Source: Selaginella moellendorffii
Taxonomy: Eukaryota > Streptophyta > Lycopodiopsida > Selaginellales > Selaginellaceae
Assembly: GCF_000143415.4 (NCBI RefSeq)
Contig: NW_003314305.1
Coordinates: forward strand, 1,030,204 to 1,094,203
Reading direction: 5' to 3'
DNA length: 64,000 nucleotides
The position numbers and the translations under genes are program-made. Positions 37,040 to 49,064 of the stretch are shown one piece after another; the first letter of the stretch is position 1; every line of letters begins with the position of its first letter. The notes under the pieces were generated by a model that was given only the letters and a program-made list of their open reading frames with translations, had not been told where the DNA came from and ran no database searches.

Positions 37040-38467
37040 TTACCCCTCTTCTCCCTCTTTCTTCGCCCCCTGCTCCATTCGATCCCGAAGAGCCTCAATC
37101 ACTTTCTCTAGAGCCCCTCTCGAGTTCCCCCTGTTCTGGATCAACGCCTCCGCGATATCAGCAGGAGTGATCTCAACCTTGGCGATCAGCTCCTCGATCT
37201 CTCCAAACTCCTTCTCAAACTCGCCCTGCTGCGAGATCTCAAGGTGAGTCCACGCCAGCACCTTGAACGCCTCAAATCCACAGTAGCCCATCAAAATGTG
37301 AAGGTCCATCCTGCCCGACCGCAGCAGTGCGGGATCCAGATCTTCCTTGTGATTTGTCGTAAAGATGATGATCCTCTCGCTCCCGCTACAAGACCACAGC
37401 CCATCGATGAAATTCAGTAGCCCCGAGAGTGTGACCCTGCTGCTCTCTTCATCTTTCTTCTTGGCTTTCTTCCCTGGCAACGCTCCATCGTTCTCCTTGG
37501 ACTCTTCCCTGGTTTCTTCCTCCGGCGCTGGCTTTCCCCTTTTCTTGAGCTCCAGCGAGCAGTCAATGTCCTCGATCACGATAATCGCCTTGTTGGAAAT
37601 CCCCATGAGCAGCTTCCTCAAGTCGGCATTGCTCTTCACCTCCGTCAGCTCCATGTCATAGACATCGTACTGCGTGTAGTTTGCTATGGCAGCGATGAGT
37701 GACGACTTCCCAGTCCCCGGAGGCCCGTATAAGAGATACCCGCGCTTCCAAGCCCTCCCAACTCTCTCAAAGAAATCCTTACCAGCCATGAAGGAATCCA
37801 GGTCCTGGACGATCTTGTTCTTGAGCTCGGGATCCAGCGCCAGGCTCGAGAACGTCGAGGCATGCTTGAAAGGCACCGATCTCCACGGCTGGTTCCTGTA
37901 GTCGTCCGAGCTTCCTATGTTGGTGTAGAGCTGCCGGTCTTGGTTCTGGTGCTTCAAGCTCTCTCCGAGCTTGATCACTTCCCTCATGTACTCGGGCAAG
38001 AGTGTATACTTGTGCCTCCTGTGAACTTGGACAACGTACTCTCGCTGTGTTCCTCCACTTCGATCAAAATAGCTGAAGCCTCCGCCGTTGGAGGGCTCGG
38101 TGACGTTGAAGACCCAGGAGAATGTGACGCCTTTGAACTTGTCCTCCACTCGCTCGCCCCTGGTGAGGTTGCAATTCGGCTTGCTGGCGTTCTTCACTCG
38201 CGTGAACTGGATCCTGTTTGCCGAGCTCTTGGTGTTGGTGTCGGTGAGGTGAGCAACGTAGAGGTCGACCAGGTCGTAGATCTCGTTGGTGTTGTTGCGG
38301 ACGTACTCTGGGATTGAGAGCTCTGTCTCCCACCATAGCAAAGTGACAAACCTCTTGAGCTTGAGCTCCAGAAGGAACCAGACGTGGCGCGGAACTATCT
38401 GGTTGAGGATCATGATGAAGCCCATGAGAGAACCGAGATGGGAGAAATACCCCCCTGCCATTGCCAT
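37040..38467 (-). CDS. BCS1-type AAA-ATPase, copy 3 (intact)
   Basis: Single-exon gene of 475 residues, clearly paralogous to 30763-32184 but more diverged. It has the same N-terminal hydrophobic helix, Walker A GPPGTGKSS, Walker B AIIVIEDIDCS and LLRSGRMD block. The charged linker after Walker B is rewritten (EETREESKENDGALPG in place of the copy-2 sequence), and it lacks the Asn-Lys-Gln tail. It begins MAMAGGYF; either Met could start. The role is as for copy 2: ATP-driven remodelling at an organelle or ER membrane. A CTG run (Gln/Ser-coding antisense) at 38478-38492 lies just upstream of the start. Confidence 0.92.
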   Translation of the reverse strand: MAMAGGYFSHLGSLMGFIMILNQIVPRHVWFLLELKLKRFVTLLWWETELSIPEYVRNNTNEIYDLVDLYVAHLTDTNTKSSANRIQFTRVKNASKPNCNLTRGERVEDKFKGVTFSWVFNVTEPSNGGGFSYFDRSGGTQREYVVQVHRRHKYTLLPEYMREVIKLGESLKHQNQDRQLYTNIGSSDDYRNQPWRSVPFKHASTFSSLALDPELKNKIVQDLDSFMAGKDFFERVGRAWKRGYLLYGPPGTGKSSLIAAIANYTQYDVYDMELTEVKSNADLRKLLMGISNKAIIVIEDIDCSLELKKRGKPAPEEETREESKENDGALPGKKAKKKDEESSRVTLSGLLNFIDGLWSCSGSERIIIFTTNHKEDLDPALLRSGRMDLHILMGYCGFEAFKVLAWTHLEISQQGEFEKEFGEIEELIAKVEITPADIAEALIQNRGNSRGALEKVIEALRDRMEQGAKKEGEEG

Positions 38468-40300
38468 CTTGCTCGGCTGCTGCTGCTGCTGCTGCGAGAA
38501 TGAGAAAAATCTGACCTTGCCACCTCACTCTTATTCTGGTGAACATTCCCTTCAAGAACAAGAGCCAGCTTCCGCGAAAGTCTGAGAACTCTTCTCGTCA
38601 AGCTCACCGCCTAAGTCACGACGCTGCTCCAGTCAGCGATGTTGACGCCAAAGGAAGAGACGAGGAAAATTCTTTGTCAGTAGAAAAATCAACCGAGATT
38701 ATACCTGTAAAAACACCTCATCAGTGTTAAAAAGGATTCTCAAGTTACAAAGAGTCTTATTATCGTAGAAGTGGTGGTGATTTGAAAGAACCAAAGTGAG
38801 TAAAAGCTATCAAAAAGCAATGGTGTCGTCACTGAAACACATCTCCCTGCAAAACGATTTAATTGACAATTGTTTTTTCTTTTCTTATTTGTTTGAGAAT
38901 CTATGAATGAAGCCCTTAAATGCTGTTATGTGACTACATAACTTGTTTTCAAACTTTTTTTTATAGAAAGATCAATAATACACACACACATATATGTACA
39001 TATAGACATATATGTATACATATACATATACATATACATATATATACTCAAACATATATATACAGAAAAAAACACACACACACACACATCATATTATGAC
39101 ATTCTATAAAATGTAAAGCAACTTTATTGAAAATCTCCTTCTAAAGCTGCTCATTTGTTAAGTACAACCTAAGGGCATTAAGAGCTAAAAGCTAGAAAAA
39201 AACAAGAGTGAAAATGAGCTTAATTTAGCTATGACACTCTTCAAAAACACTTTGTCTCTTCGTAAAACCTACCTCAAATAAATGACACTTTCTATCTCCC
39301 AAAACTTGTTTATGTCCACTTTGATAAGGTTAAACTCTTTTGTAAAGTTATTTTAGAGATTTTTCCCTCCCATGTCTCGCAATAATATACATGTCATAAA
39401 TTACCAAAGTAGCTTTTGACATTAAAAGGTGGCTAAATATATATGCTATTCTTGGAAAAACAACCCCCAATATTAGAATTTCACATTTTGAGATAGTAAA
39501 GAACACTAGTAGTAACAAAAAACAACAACAAATAACAACGCCTTACTATATAATTACTATAATTGCATTGATTTATACACATTAGCCACAAAATGCTAAC
39601 ATGCATTTGCTTCTCCATCATTTCCGGATCAAATAAATGTAATGCTTATTTTGTATTACATTGTGAAGTCTGTTGGTTCAACTTAAAAGATTTACTATAT
39701 AACATAGCTTATACCCTACCCAGGCTTAGTTGCTTTTATGTTGATGAGATTCCCCAATTCTTTGCAAATCTTCTACAAATCTTTTAACTTGTAAATACTA
39801 GACCATCTTTCAGCATGCTGACTAGATTTCCATGGCACACTTCATTTACAAATACATCATATGCCACTTCAGCGTCCCTACAATCCTCATTTCAAATCAT
39901 GGTTACACTTTCCTTGGGTAAGTCACACAATGGCTCCTCCAGCTCTTACAGGTGCATCATATGAAGAGTAGTAGTTACTACCCCCAGTTGAATAGCTAAG
40001 CTAAGTCCAGCTTTAAGCTTGGGCATGGGATCTTCTCAAACTCAATGAGCAACCTGTGTAGCAACCAATCACCTTTTTGCCACCATGTGCAAGTACAAGG
40101 GACAGCGTGATCAATTCTGATGGGATGACCTTTTCCCACAGGACAGTTTGTGATGCTCCAGGATTTTAGGATTTTGCACCTTCTGCAAAATTCTCTCCCA
40201 GGTGGCTTGGTACTTTTTACTACTTTTCTACACTATATCATATATTCACCATATGCTTTATTCATCATTCAAGAAGCCATCCTGATGTTTGAGAGCATAT
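38468..40300. other. AT-rich spacer with CA/TA microsatellites
   Basis: No supported gene. Dinucleotide runs lie at about 38978-39090 (CACACA, TATATG and TACATA types). The 64-codon frame at 39593-39787 is unrecognised. Confidence 0.6.
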
Positions 40301-40304
40301 TTAC

Positions 40305-40834
40305 TCAAAGAACAATTTGAGAAAAGAACAGGTATTGTACCTCAAGTGCCACTAGTTCGAGCTCGTGATCAATCTTGGAAATCTTTCTTAAATCAGCATC
40401 CCCGGCCGAGGAGAGCCTAGGACGACCACGGGAAGCGGCCCTCTCCGGGAAAGCACCGGGCCGGACGCAGCAGTCCGAACCAGAATCCACGTACTTGGTT
40501 CATCAGCTTCAACCTAGTTGTTGCAATGGCACTTTGAATTTGAACTGAAAACAGCATATTAGTGCGAGCATTTTGATCACCAATTTGATTCTAAGAGAGA
40601 ATAACACTATACAGAAACCGCAACAACAACTGCCAGTTGTAGATTGTGATTATTCTCTGCAATCTGACGATGGAGCAGCTCGAAACCATCATCTTCGCAC
40701 TTGCTGTAAGAAATTCTCATCAGCAGCCTCATTTAGACAAAGAAGCAGCAAGAAAATATTGATACCATACCTGAATTGCAGCAGCAGCCAATCCGGCAAC
40801 TCGGGAAGTCTTGGACGATTCACCATGCACTAGA
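40305..40834 (-). other. GC-richer coding-like patch, unknown
   Basis: In an AT-rich setting, 40320-40500 is GC-rich on the minus strand and encodes an Arg/Ala/Gly-rich stretch ending in SKIDHELELVALE, followed by a possible donor (GTACAATACC). A second coding-like piece on the same strand at about 40765-40830 reads GESSKTSRVAGLAAAAIQ. They could be two exons of one small or broken gene. I do not recognise the product. Confidence 0.25.
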
Positions 40835-40952
40835 AGATTGGGGGTTTTTCTTAACTTTCTATTGACTTTCTATTGAGAACGCTGTTGAGCATCTACTGAT
40901 GTGTTTGCTATCACAAGCTTGGTCGCGCAAACCTCTCAATCTCTTTTCAACT

Positions 40953-41825
40953 ACATTCCATAGCCAAGCACTCAGCTGGATCAAGAGGATGGTTTTATCA
41001 ACTTGGGTGTTTTTCTTCTTCTTGAAGCTACCTGAAGTATCATGCTTCTCAGCTAAGACGAAAAATTTGAGATTCTACGACAGGTGGAATGCTGAAAACC
41101 TACCATCACGATATTATCAACAAGAAAAGCCGTAAAGAATGCCAAGGCTCAAAGCTATCTGCACAAAACAAGATGTAAAAGTAGGAAAAAGAAAGACTGG
41201 TTCTCACTTACCAAATGCATGGCATGCGAAGTTCTTTCAATGAATTCTCATTTTCAGAGATCTTGCTACAAGACCAAAAGAGGAAATGAACCTAAAGAAA
41301 CTCGTAACATTTAAGGCCGATACCATTGCTATGGTCCATTGGAGTAACAGTGGGTTTGTGCTTAGCTTGAAACTATATACCTCCAAGAATTGTCAAAAAC
41401 AGGATATCTAGAAAATTTCGAACTTAGCAAACAGAACAATGAACTTGATGCATAAACACCAACAAGCTCATGAACTAATCCTGCAATGGGGTGAAAAAAG
41501 CTCACAGGTCTTACAAAAAAAATTTCAAAAGTGAGAGACAACAAAACGTACCGAGGCTTTGCAAAGAGCAGTAGCACTTCCAATCACTCCTGCTACCTTC
41601 AAAAAGTTACCATCACCTCAAAAAGAAAAAAGAAAATAAAATAACAAGGAAAAAAAAGAAAAAGAGCAAGCAAAGAAAGAAAGAAAAAACTTTGGAGTCA
41701 TTTTTGTTAACCTCAAACAAAGACGTAACTAATCTTTTGCGAGAGTCAGGCTCTTGCTACCGAGACCTGGACAAGAAAAAAATCAACACAAGAATGTAAG
41801 CTCTTTCCCTCGTTCTTTTTTGTGG
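40953..41825 (-). pseudogene. murJ: Truncated MurJ relic
   Basis: Plus-strand text matches 35618-36730 of the MurJ gene piece by piece, covering exons 9 back to 1 with their introns. Examples are TCAGCTGGATCAAGAGGATG, AATGCCAAGGCTCAAAG and GCAGTAGCACTTCCAATCAC. Exons 10-17 are absent and many indels and stops break the frame. It lies about 550 bp from the third SDR gene and, with the tRNA-like piece at 41.9 kb, represents a partial copy of the 35.6-37.0 kb segment in the same orientation. Confidence 0.8.
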
Positions 41826-41899
41826 TTACCTACCAAACCAAAGATCCACAACTCCGGTTTTGTTTCAAGATGGAACCTCGATAATAAGTTATATCAATC

Positions 41900-41980
41900 A
41901 TTAAGAGAGCATGGTTATTACAATGATAAGCGCTGAGAAATCCTGAGGTCGAGAGTTCGAACCTCTCTCATCCCATTTTA
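41900..41980 (+). repeat. tRNA-derived relic, second copy
   Basis: Matches the tRNA-like piece at 36905-36976, including the shared AAATCCTGAGGTCGAGAGTT-type core. Here the T stem pairs perfectly (GAGAG/CTCTC), but the 5' half is decayed. It probably travelled with the MurJ segment duplication. Confidence 0.4.
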
Positions 41981-42084
41981 CTCATCCCACAAGCACTTAG
42001 ACGACTTGGAATAGCAAACCTTGTCTTTAATAAATGCCCACTTTGGGTACTTGAACCCATTGACTAGAATCTTCTACAAAGTCA

Positions 42085-42140
42085 GTGTTGTTTAGTGGTT
42101 AGAATTCCATGTCTCCTTCATTGAATTCAAATTTTGAAAA
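42085..42140 (+). pseudogene. tRNA-His 5'-half relic upstream of SDR copy 3
   Basis: The string GTTTAGTGGTTAGAATTCCATGT matches the D arm and start of the anticodon arm of the tRNA-His genes in this window; after that it diverges. It lies about 240 bp upstream of the SDR gene and on the same strand, the same geometry as the two other SDR copies, which supports descent from one tRNA-His/SDR unit. Confidence 0.5.
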
Positions 42141-42381
42141 AGATTGTAGTTGCTAACTGCTAACCGACAAATCCTTGAGAAGTTCCAGCTTAACAATAGT
42201 TTCACGATTAACAATAGTTTCACCACAGTTGTCATTTGTCACCAGTTGGAAGCACATGAAGCTAGACCATTAAAATATAAATTATCGCACTTCCAACCAC
42301 ATAGGTATCTTCTTGAGCTATGGTGGACTCTTGCAATCAGTAAGTGTCTAGAGGAAGTTCTTTCATCACCTGACTAGTCTC

Positions 42382-43473
42382 TTGGAATGCTCTTCCTGGA
42401 TCCAAATCTTCAATATAAGATGGTGGTCTAAAGATACAATTGCTGTGGTGACTGGAAGCAACAAGGGGCTCGGATTTGGCATTGCTCAAGGCCTGGCACT
42501 CAAGGGCGTGATGACGGTCCTGACTGCCAGAGACGAGCAGAGAGGGTTGGCAGCTCTGAATTCTCTCAAGCAGGATCAAAGGATCAATCCGGCAACACTT
42601 CAGTTCCACGTCTTGGACGTGAGAAGCCCATCATCCATCCAAAACTTTGCTAAATGGATTGAAAATAAGTTTGGTGGCTTAGATATTCTGGTATGTTCGA
42701 GGTTTCTCCTTTCTGGCACTACTAAATTAATTACAGGTCAACAATGCTGGAATCTCAAGAAATGAGCACTTGGGCAATCCAACAGTGGAGGGTTCCAAGG
42801 ATGTTATAAGCACGAACTTCTATGGAACCCGGATGGTGACCGAGTGCTTACTTCATCTAATGAGATCACAATCTCACCATGGAGCTCGCATCATCAACGT
42901 GAGTTCAGCAACAAGCCGGATGGACGTAAGTCTATATAACTTCAAGCATCTTAACTATCTGGTGCACTTTAGGCTCTTCGAAACCAAACTGTGGTACAAA
43001 AGGTTTCCAAGCTCTCAATGGAAACTTTGGATGAAGTGGTAGGCGAATTTATAGAGGACGTGGAACATGGCCGACTTATAGTAAAAGGGTGGACCGGGAT
43101 CTTTGGAGCATACGACTACTGCTTATCAAAGCTTCTTCTGAATGCTTACTCAAGAGTGCTGGCAAGGGATCTCTCTAAACAGGGTGGTAAATTCTTTGTG
43201 AATTGCATGTGTCCAGGTCTGACTAGCACAGATATGTCAAGGAATAATGGCCATTCGGCTCAAATTGGGGCCGACACTGTCATTTGGTTGGCATTGCTTC
43301 CAGCCTCCAAATCTACAACAGGGCGGTTTTTTTCCAACAGACAAGACGTTGGTTTTGATCACATTCCTCTCTACTTGGAGAAAGGTACTTCTTCAAAGCT
43401 TCTGGACGAGTTTGATGAGTGTATTAGAACATCTATGCCTCCATTGCATCCTGTGTTTCTCAAAATGTATTAG
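42382..43473 (+). CDS. Short-chain dehydrogenase/reductase, copy 3
   Basis: Third member of the SDR family in the window, in opposite orientation to the other two. Exons 42382-42690, 42737-42925 and 42973-43473 join in frame to 332 residues; the intron positions are the same as in copies 1 and 2. TGSNKGLG is at residues 24-31, NNAG at the start of exon 2, and YxxxK at Tyr215/Lys219. It is more diverged than copies 1 and 2 are from each other. No stop or frameshift is seen. The start MECSSW differs from the MLFSW start of the other copies; the shared part begins at RWWSKDTIAVVTG, so the true N-terminus is uncertain. Expected role: cytosolic NADP(H)-dependent carbonyl reductase of specialised metabolism, substrate unknown. 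Confidence 0.87.
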
Positions 43474-45670
43474 TTCTAACAATGTCTAAACCAAACCAGA
43501 ATAGCTTGATGATTGTACTGCTGATCGCTCAATAAGAAAGAGAACTGACTCAGTTTGCCATTGCTAAAGCAATAGTTTGTTCCCAGCCACCTGTCGTCTC
43601 TTCCGGTATGCTTGGTCATTGTGAAGTGCCGCATAACCTGGTACCTGGCACTATCCAAAGAAAACATTGTATTAGCCAACCGATTCAATGGGAAGCCAAG
43701 TGTTAAAGCTATATGGCCCTTTGTTATTGATTTTGTCACTCAAATGGTGCTAAAAACAAAGCTAGGTGTGTAAAATGAAAGCATTTGAGCAATGTGCTAA
43801 GATCTGTGTTATGGCAGAGAAGCTACAGGGCAAACAAATTTAACCTGAGATGACTCCATTCTCCAAATCAGCACTGTACATTCTCCAAATCAACGCTATA
43901 TTCTTGTTTGCAAGAGACACTGCAATGTGTAATGCACACCCACGTTTTTGAGCTTAAGATCTGTAGTAGACATTCACCTCCTGCAGTAGGTCTGTTATAG
44001 TGGGTGCTTAGCAGTAGCACCCACTGGATGCTACTGCTTACCAAATGTTGCATGTATATAAATGATAATATAAGCACATTTGGTGGTGAATTACGAATAA
44101 TTTTCTTGAAGTGCTAAATGATATTGTTGATATCAGTTTATCTTCTATTGCTCGACCTATTACCACATACATTTTTGCTCTTTGGGAAGTGATCCTTGTT
44201 TAGTGTTTTAAGGATATAATACATGAGGTGTTGCTAATTGAAACCACAACCCATTTCATATAGTGATCTTAGTGCTAAATGATACAAGAGCAATTTGCAA
44301 GCAAATAACATTGTATGCTGTATAGGAAGCTAAATGGAGATATTTGGAAATTATAAAAGGAAATTTCTTGTTTATCATATTTTTAGCCTAAACTGGTATA
44401 GAAAGAAGTTTGCAACCTTTTCCCAGAAATTCTAGTGGATAGAGTTGTATGCCACAGCTGGCTCACGTAACTCTAGTTTCCATGCTTGTGGTCCATTAAT
44501 ATACTTTGGTCTAGCTGGGCACTAAAATACATTTGGTAGCACGCATTATAAAGTGGGTACTATAAAGAACATAAAGGTATGAATATTAGTGAGTGACAAC
44601 ACTTATTAAAAAGTAAAGATGTCCCAAGAGGTCACATACACTCAAATCCAAGAATGTTGAATTCCATATATCTCAAAAACCTTAAATAATGAAAAAAAAA
44701 GGTGCACTCTTATTCATGAACCTTTCCTAATACCTTTTAAATTAATAAATGATCTTTCAAGTTATTCTTTTTGGTTTCTTACAACTAAACACCCATAATA
44801 AAGAACTATTGCAAGAGAGTGAAGGGCTTCCTATCAATAATCACTATAATTTTAATTTCAAAAACTTATTTTGATAGGTATTACAAATATTTGAAAGTAT
44901 CATATCATGTACCTTGCTTGATGAGCCTGATCCCAATCTCCTTAAGAAATCAAAGTGTTTATCAAAGAGAAATTTGCTATACATTCTTTGTTTCACTACT
45001 TTGTTGTACCATCTTTAATTTTAGAAAGGCAATGCATCAAGTAGAGGGAAAACAAAAGGAAATTTCATGTATGAATGCTTAGAGCACTAGACACTCAAAA
45101 AAATTATGTGGTTTTTAGCATTTTAGGAGATTCTAGTGGTAGAATGTAAAAGAATTTTTAATCATGATGGCTCTATTACAAGTTTGACAATACCACGCAC
45201 ATTTTAATGCTTAATCACATTCACTCTCAATTTGGATCACAAAGATTATTGAGAAACTTTTTTTATCACACATGCTCAAAGTGTTAAATTTCCTGTAATG
45301 AAACCATTCATTAAAATTCACTACTTTATGAGACAATGATATAAAATCATTAATAGACTAGACATGTTAGACATACCCAGATCTCGATCTTAAATGTTAT
45401 TATATTATTTAATATTTAAATATTTTTAATTAAAACGATATTCTTATCTATCTTAAAACCAACTTATATAATATTACTTTTTTTATTTCTTTATTTTCAT
45501 ACATTTTAAGCAAATGATAGAGTTGTGTTCTTTGCACTGATTTATATAATTCTGTACATGTTGATCTTAATTCTCAATGTCATCTTAGATAATTAACACT
45601 AATTTAATTTCAAATTAAATTGAAGAATAGAAAGAGAAAAATATAAAATTTAATATTGAGAATTTTAAAT
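43474..45670. other. AT-rich spacer, no gene seen
   Basis: No coding signal of note. About 44880-45030 resembles a decayed version of 49200-49320 (shared CATGTACCTTGCTTGA, TATCAAAGAGAAA and TTGTTTCACT strings), probably a relic of the same unidentified sequence. Confidence 0.55.
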
Positions 45671-47486
45671 TTATACTATATGAGAATTAAACAACAAAGA
45701 ATAAGCATATGATGCTTCATGACTTCTCGATAGAATCTCTAAAACATGCTGACCAATTCTAGAATTTTGCTTGGAATCCTTATAATTTCTACAAGAAGAT
45801 AACAAACATGCCCACTCCACAACCCCTGGAACATATGGCATTGAATTTATAAGCTCCTCAGCACTATCCAGATAACCCACTCGACACAACAAATCAACCA
45901 TACATCTGAAGTGCTGATGTGTGGCTTCAATTTTGTAGTCCAAACCCATTGACATAAAGATTGTCTTCCCAAGCATTAAGTTTCCTTCTCCACTACAAGC
46001 AGCTAACACAGAGAGGAAACACAGTTGCTCAGGGATATCCACACACTTGAGCAAATCAAACAAAGCAACTGCCTCTTTGCAACACCCAGTGCTAGTATTT
46101 GCCCCAATCATCGAGCTCCAAGCTATTATATCTTTTTCAGGCATTAAATTGAAGATTCTTCTTACTTCTACAAGGTTTCCGCTTCTTTGGTGAGCAGTCA
46201 GTAGGCAACTCCATGAAGCTCTATTGTGGTCAGGCATCTTGTCAAATAAAGATTTAACTTGGTCAATATGCCCAAGAGCAGCATATCCCGATAACAAGGA
46301 ATTCCAGCTCCGAATGTTCCACTCAGGCATTACATCAAAGACGTGCTTCGCCTCATCGAGTCTGCCATTGTGGATATACCCAGCCAAGATAGCAGACCAA
46401 GAAACAAAATTCCTTTCTCTCATCCCAAGAAAGATACTTTTAGATTCTTCAAGGTGTCCTGCTTGAGAGAAAGCTGATAGGAGAGCAGTCGAGGATGCAA
46501 GGTTGTGCTCGGGCATATTCTCAAACAAAGTCTTTGACTTGTGTAATTGCCCCTCTTGGGCATATGCTGCAAGAACGGCTGTCCAGGAAACAACATTTGT
46601 TTGAGGCATGGCATCAAAAACTTTTTGTATCATTTCAAGAGAACTGTAACCAGTTAGCAACGCAGTCCAGGAAATAAGGTCATGTTGTGGCATAGAGTCG
46701 AAAAGTTCTTGAGTTTTTACTGGATGCCCATTTTGAGCATATGCTGCTAATATACATGTCCACGAAAGCATATTCCACATAGGCATCTCGTCAAACATGT
46801 CCTTTGCCCTGTCAAAAAAATCATGCTCCGAGTACGATCCTATCATTGCCGTACAGGACTTCATTGTGGCCACGGGCANNNNNNNNNNNNNNNNNNNNNN
46901 NNNNNNNNNNNNNNNNNNNNNNNNNNNNNNNNNNNNNNNNNNNNNNNNNNNNNNNNNNNNNNNNNNNNNNNNNNNNNNCAAGATGCCCAGATTTGGCATA
47001 TGCTGAAACAATAGCGTTCCAAGAGACAAGATCCCACTGGGGCATAGAGTTAAATAATTGGTCAGCTTCAAGCATACATCCGTTTTTAGAATATGCGGTG
47101 AGCATTGCATTCCAAGAGACAATGTTCTTCTCAGGGATCTCCTGAAAGATTTTCTCCGATTTTTCCAGATGCCCATTCTTGGCATAGGTAGAAAGCATAA
47201 TCACCCACGAGTGAGCGTCCCGAGCATGCATGCTATCGAAAACCTCTCGCGAGTTTCTGCTGCCAAATCTCCCAAACATCTCTAGGAGCTTGTTGCAGAG
47301 GATGGTGTCATTGGGATCGAATGTCTGCGCCCGAATTTCCAGAGCTTGGTGGATCGTCTTGCAGGATTGCATCTCCAGGAACCATTCTCTCCTGCTAGCG
47401 AAGGGAGTGTGACAAGCTACAGTTCTATCCTGGTTTATAAAGGGCATTATACTTGAGCAAAATGCCCCGTTCTTGGCATAAGCCAA
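45671..47486 (-). CDS. PLS-type pentatricopeptide repeat protein, crossed by an assembly gap
   Basis: Intronless minus-strand gene with tandem PPR motifs of about 31-35 residues. Repeated signatures include SWNAMLTAYSKNG, LISWTALLTGY, VVSWTAVLAAYAQ and FVSWSAILAGY, each followed by an xxLFxxMP-type helix, then a C-terminal E-like region (HFRCMVDLLCRVG, then VEWACLLSSC). PLS-type PPR proteins bind organellar RNA and act in editing, splicing or stability in plastids or mitochondria. No DYW domain is seen. A 100-N gap at 46879-46978 separates the N-terminal part (from Met at 47486) from the rest; the two sides are in different frames, so the true gap length is not 100. The gene need not be broken. 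Confidence 0.85.
46879..46978. other. Assembly gap (100 N) inside the PPR gene
   Basis: Exactly 100 N, a conventional placeholder for unknown length. PPR repeats on either side are in different frames. Tandem PPR motifs are a common cause of such collapsed assembly. Confidence 1.
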
Positions 47487-47569
47487 AGGTGCTGTTTAAA
47501 CTGGGATCCTTTCCCTTTTATTTTCAAGCTAGGGGAATTCTTCAAAAGATATCCTTACCATCCAGGAGA

Positions 47570-48570
47570 GCGGCTTGTCTCGTGGTTAGAATCCTGTGCA
47601 TTTGTTGCAGTGTTTGCTGGCGAAGATCCTCCAAAGAATTATCAGCGAGAAAGAAAGATCGCGGCTCGCGTTACGTACGAACAATGTCAAGCTTTCCCAT
47701 CGCCATGGCCATTTGTCCCATGTAGTTCGCTACGTTGGGGGAGTTTCCTAGAGAGCCCGGCAACCAGTGTATCGAGCTTCCATCCCTTGCGAGAGAGCGT
47801 CCTCGGCTCGGCCTGCTGTGACGACTGCAAATTCCTAAAAGCTGCTGCTCGGTGAGAGGCTCGAGCTGTGGAATCAAAAGCTGGAAACAAAGAAAACCAC
47901 GGATCAAACATCCAAGCCAAGCAGATCAAGTATCAAGAGTCAAAATCTGGAAACAAAGAAAACCATCGATCAGTATATGGAAACAAAGACCCAAGCTAAA
48001 ACAAACTGAAGGACCAAATGACCTGAAGCACATAAAACACCTATCGGCGGGAGTTTTCCACATCCCAGAGACGAAGTGGAAGACATCGGCTTTGGCAGCC
48101 ACGCCTTTAAGGCGGAAGAGTTCGTCGTAATGCGACATAAAGCCATCGACAAGAACGCGAAGCTTGTTGTCAGCCATGTGTGCTTGCAAGCCGGCTCGGA
48201 GCTCGCCAACTTGCCTTTGGTGTTCTTCCATCCATCGCGCATGTCAAATGCCAAGCACCTAAGGGGAAGAAAAAATCTCGAGATAAACTTTCGGAACTTT
48301 AAAAGCTTGGAGCAGCATTGGTATTGTTGTTGCTGCCTCCATTTTGATCGCTGACGAGCCTCCAAAGTAAAACCCCTGGAGCAAGCTGGTTTAATTTATT
48401 TGTGCTGGACTCTAGTTGTTCCACATACGACTCATCCTTAGAAAGCTTTACCATGGAACCTGCATTCCTGTTGGTGTCATGAACAGTGGAAACTATCCTT
48501 AAAAGGAAGCAAAACTTTTTCTATTGCAAAGAAATCGAGGAGGATTGTTGGAGAAGGCTCCAGCTGTGGA
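47570..48570 (-). pseudogene. Broken TGA-type bZIP gene copy
   Basis: Matches the intact TGA gene at 50914-52585 over the last exon (RILTTRQ region), the DOG1-domain exons (NVANYMGQMAMAMGK, then DELFRLKGVAAKADVFH), the Asn/Gly-rich linker, part of the leucine zipper, and an upstream exon. The basic DNA-binding exon is missing, one DOG1 exon is shortened by about 40 bp, and several indels shift frame. It sits just upstream of the PPR gene, the same neighbour order as the PPR fragment and TGA gene at 50-52.6 kb. Confidence 0.85.
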
Positions 48571-48659
48571 AGGAAAAGAAAAAAAAAGGAAGAGCGCGGT
48601 ACCTTGTATGAATCATATCATCGATCGTTCACTTTCCACGCGACTTTAATGTTTCCACT

Positions 48660-49060
48660 TCAGTACCAACAGCAGATGGCTCCAAGCTCAGTAACGATGA
48701 GACGAGATCTAGAAGAGCTGCTGTTCTTTGGGAGCGAAGACCTCCACCTTCTTCCCACCCACATTTGCTTCTGGAACAAAGTCACATAGTTTAAGTGTAG
48801 CTGGAAGTACGTGGCCATCAGACATATAACTTCTTCACGAAGTAGCAAACAGATCTTCATTGTCGCGGTTTTATGTCGAGGTGCAGGACACCGTGTGAGT
48901 GTATGTGAGATCCAGACCCGACACAACTTGGCGTATAAAACACCACACTTGAACAAAACCTATGATCTATGAAATGCAAGCTAGAAGTTTGTATGTACCT
49001 TGTTCTCGTCAATTGCCTATTGCAGCATCCAGATAGTTGCGAGAGAGGCCGTCGTCCCAT
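48660..49060 (-). pseudogene. Protein kinase relic
   Basis: A minus-strand frame ending near 48858 reads HSHGVLHLDIKP, the catalytic-loop motif of protein kinases (HxDxKP, with Leu for Arg), preceded by a decayed helix. Frameshifts and stops follow. A similar fragment, without the Asp-Ile-Lys-Pro, is on the plus strand at 57480-57620. Only the catalytic loop can be recognised. Confidence 0.4.
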
Positions 49061-49064
49061 CTGG

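Noticed and set aside
47575-47632. tRNA-like string CTCGTGGTTAGAATCC
   Set aside because: It is antisense to TGA exon codons RILTTRQ, also present in the intact gene at 51.0 kb; not a tRNA.
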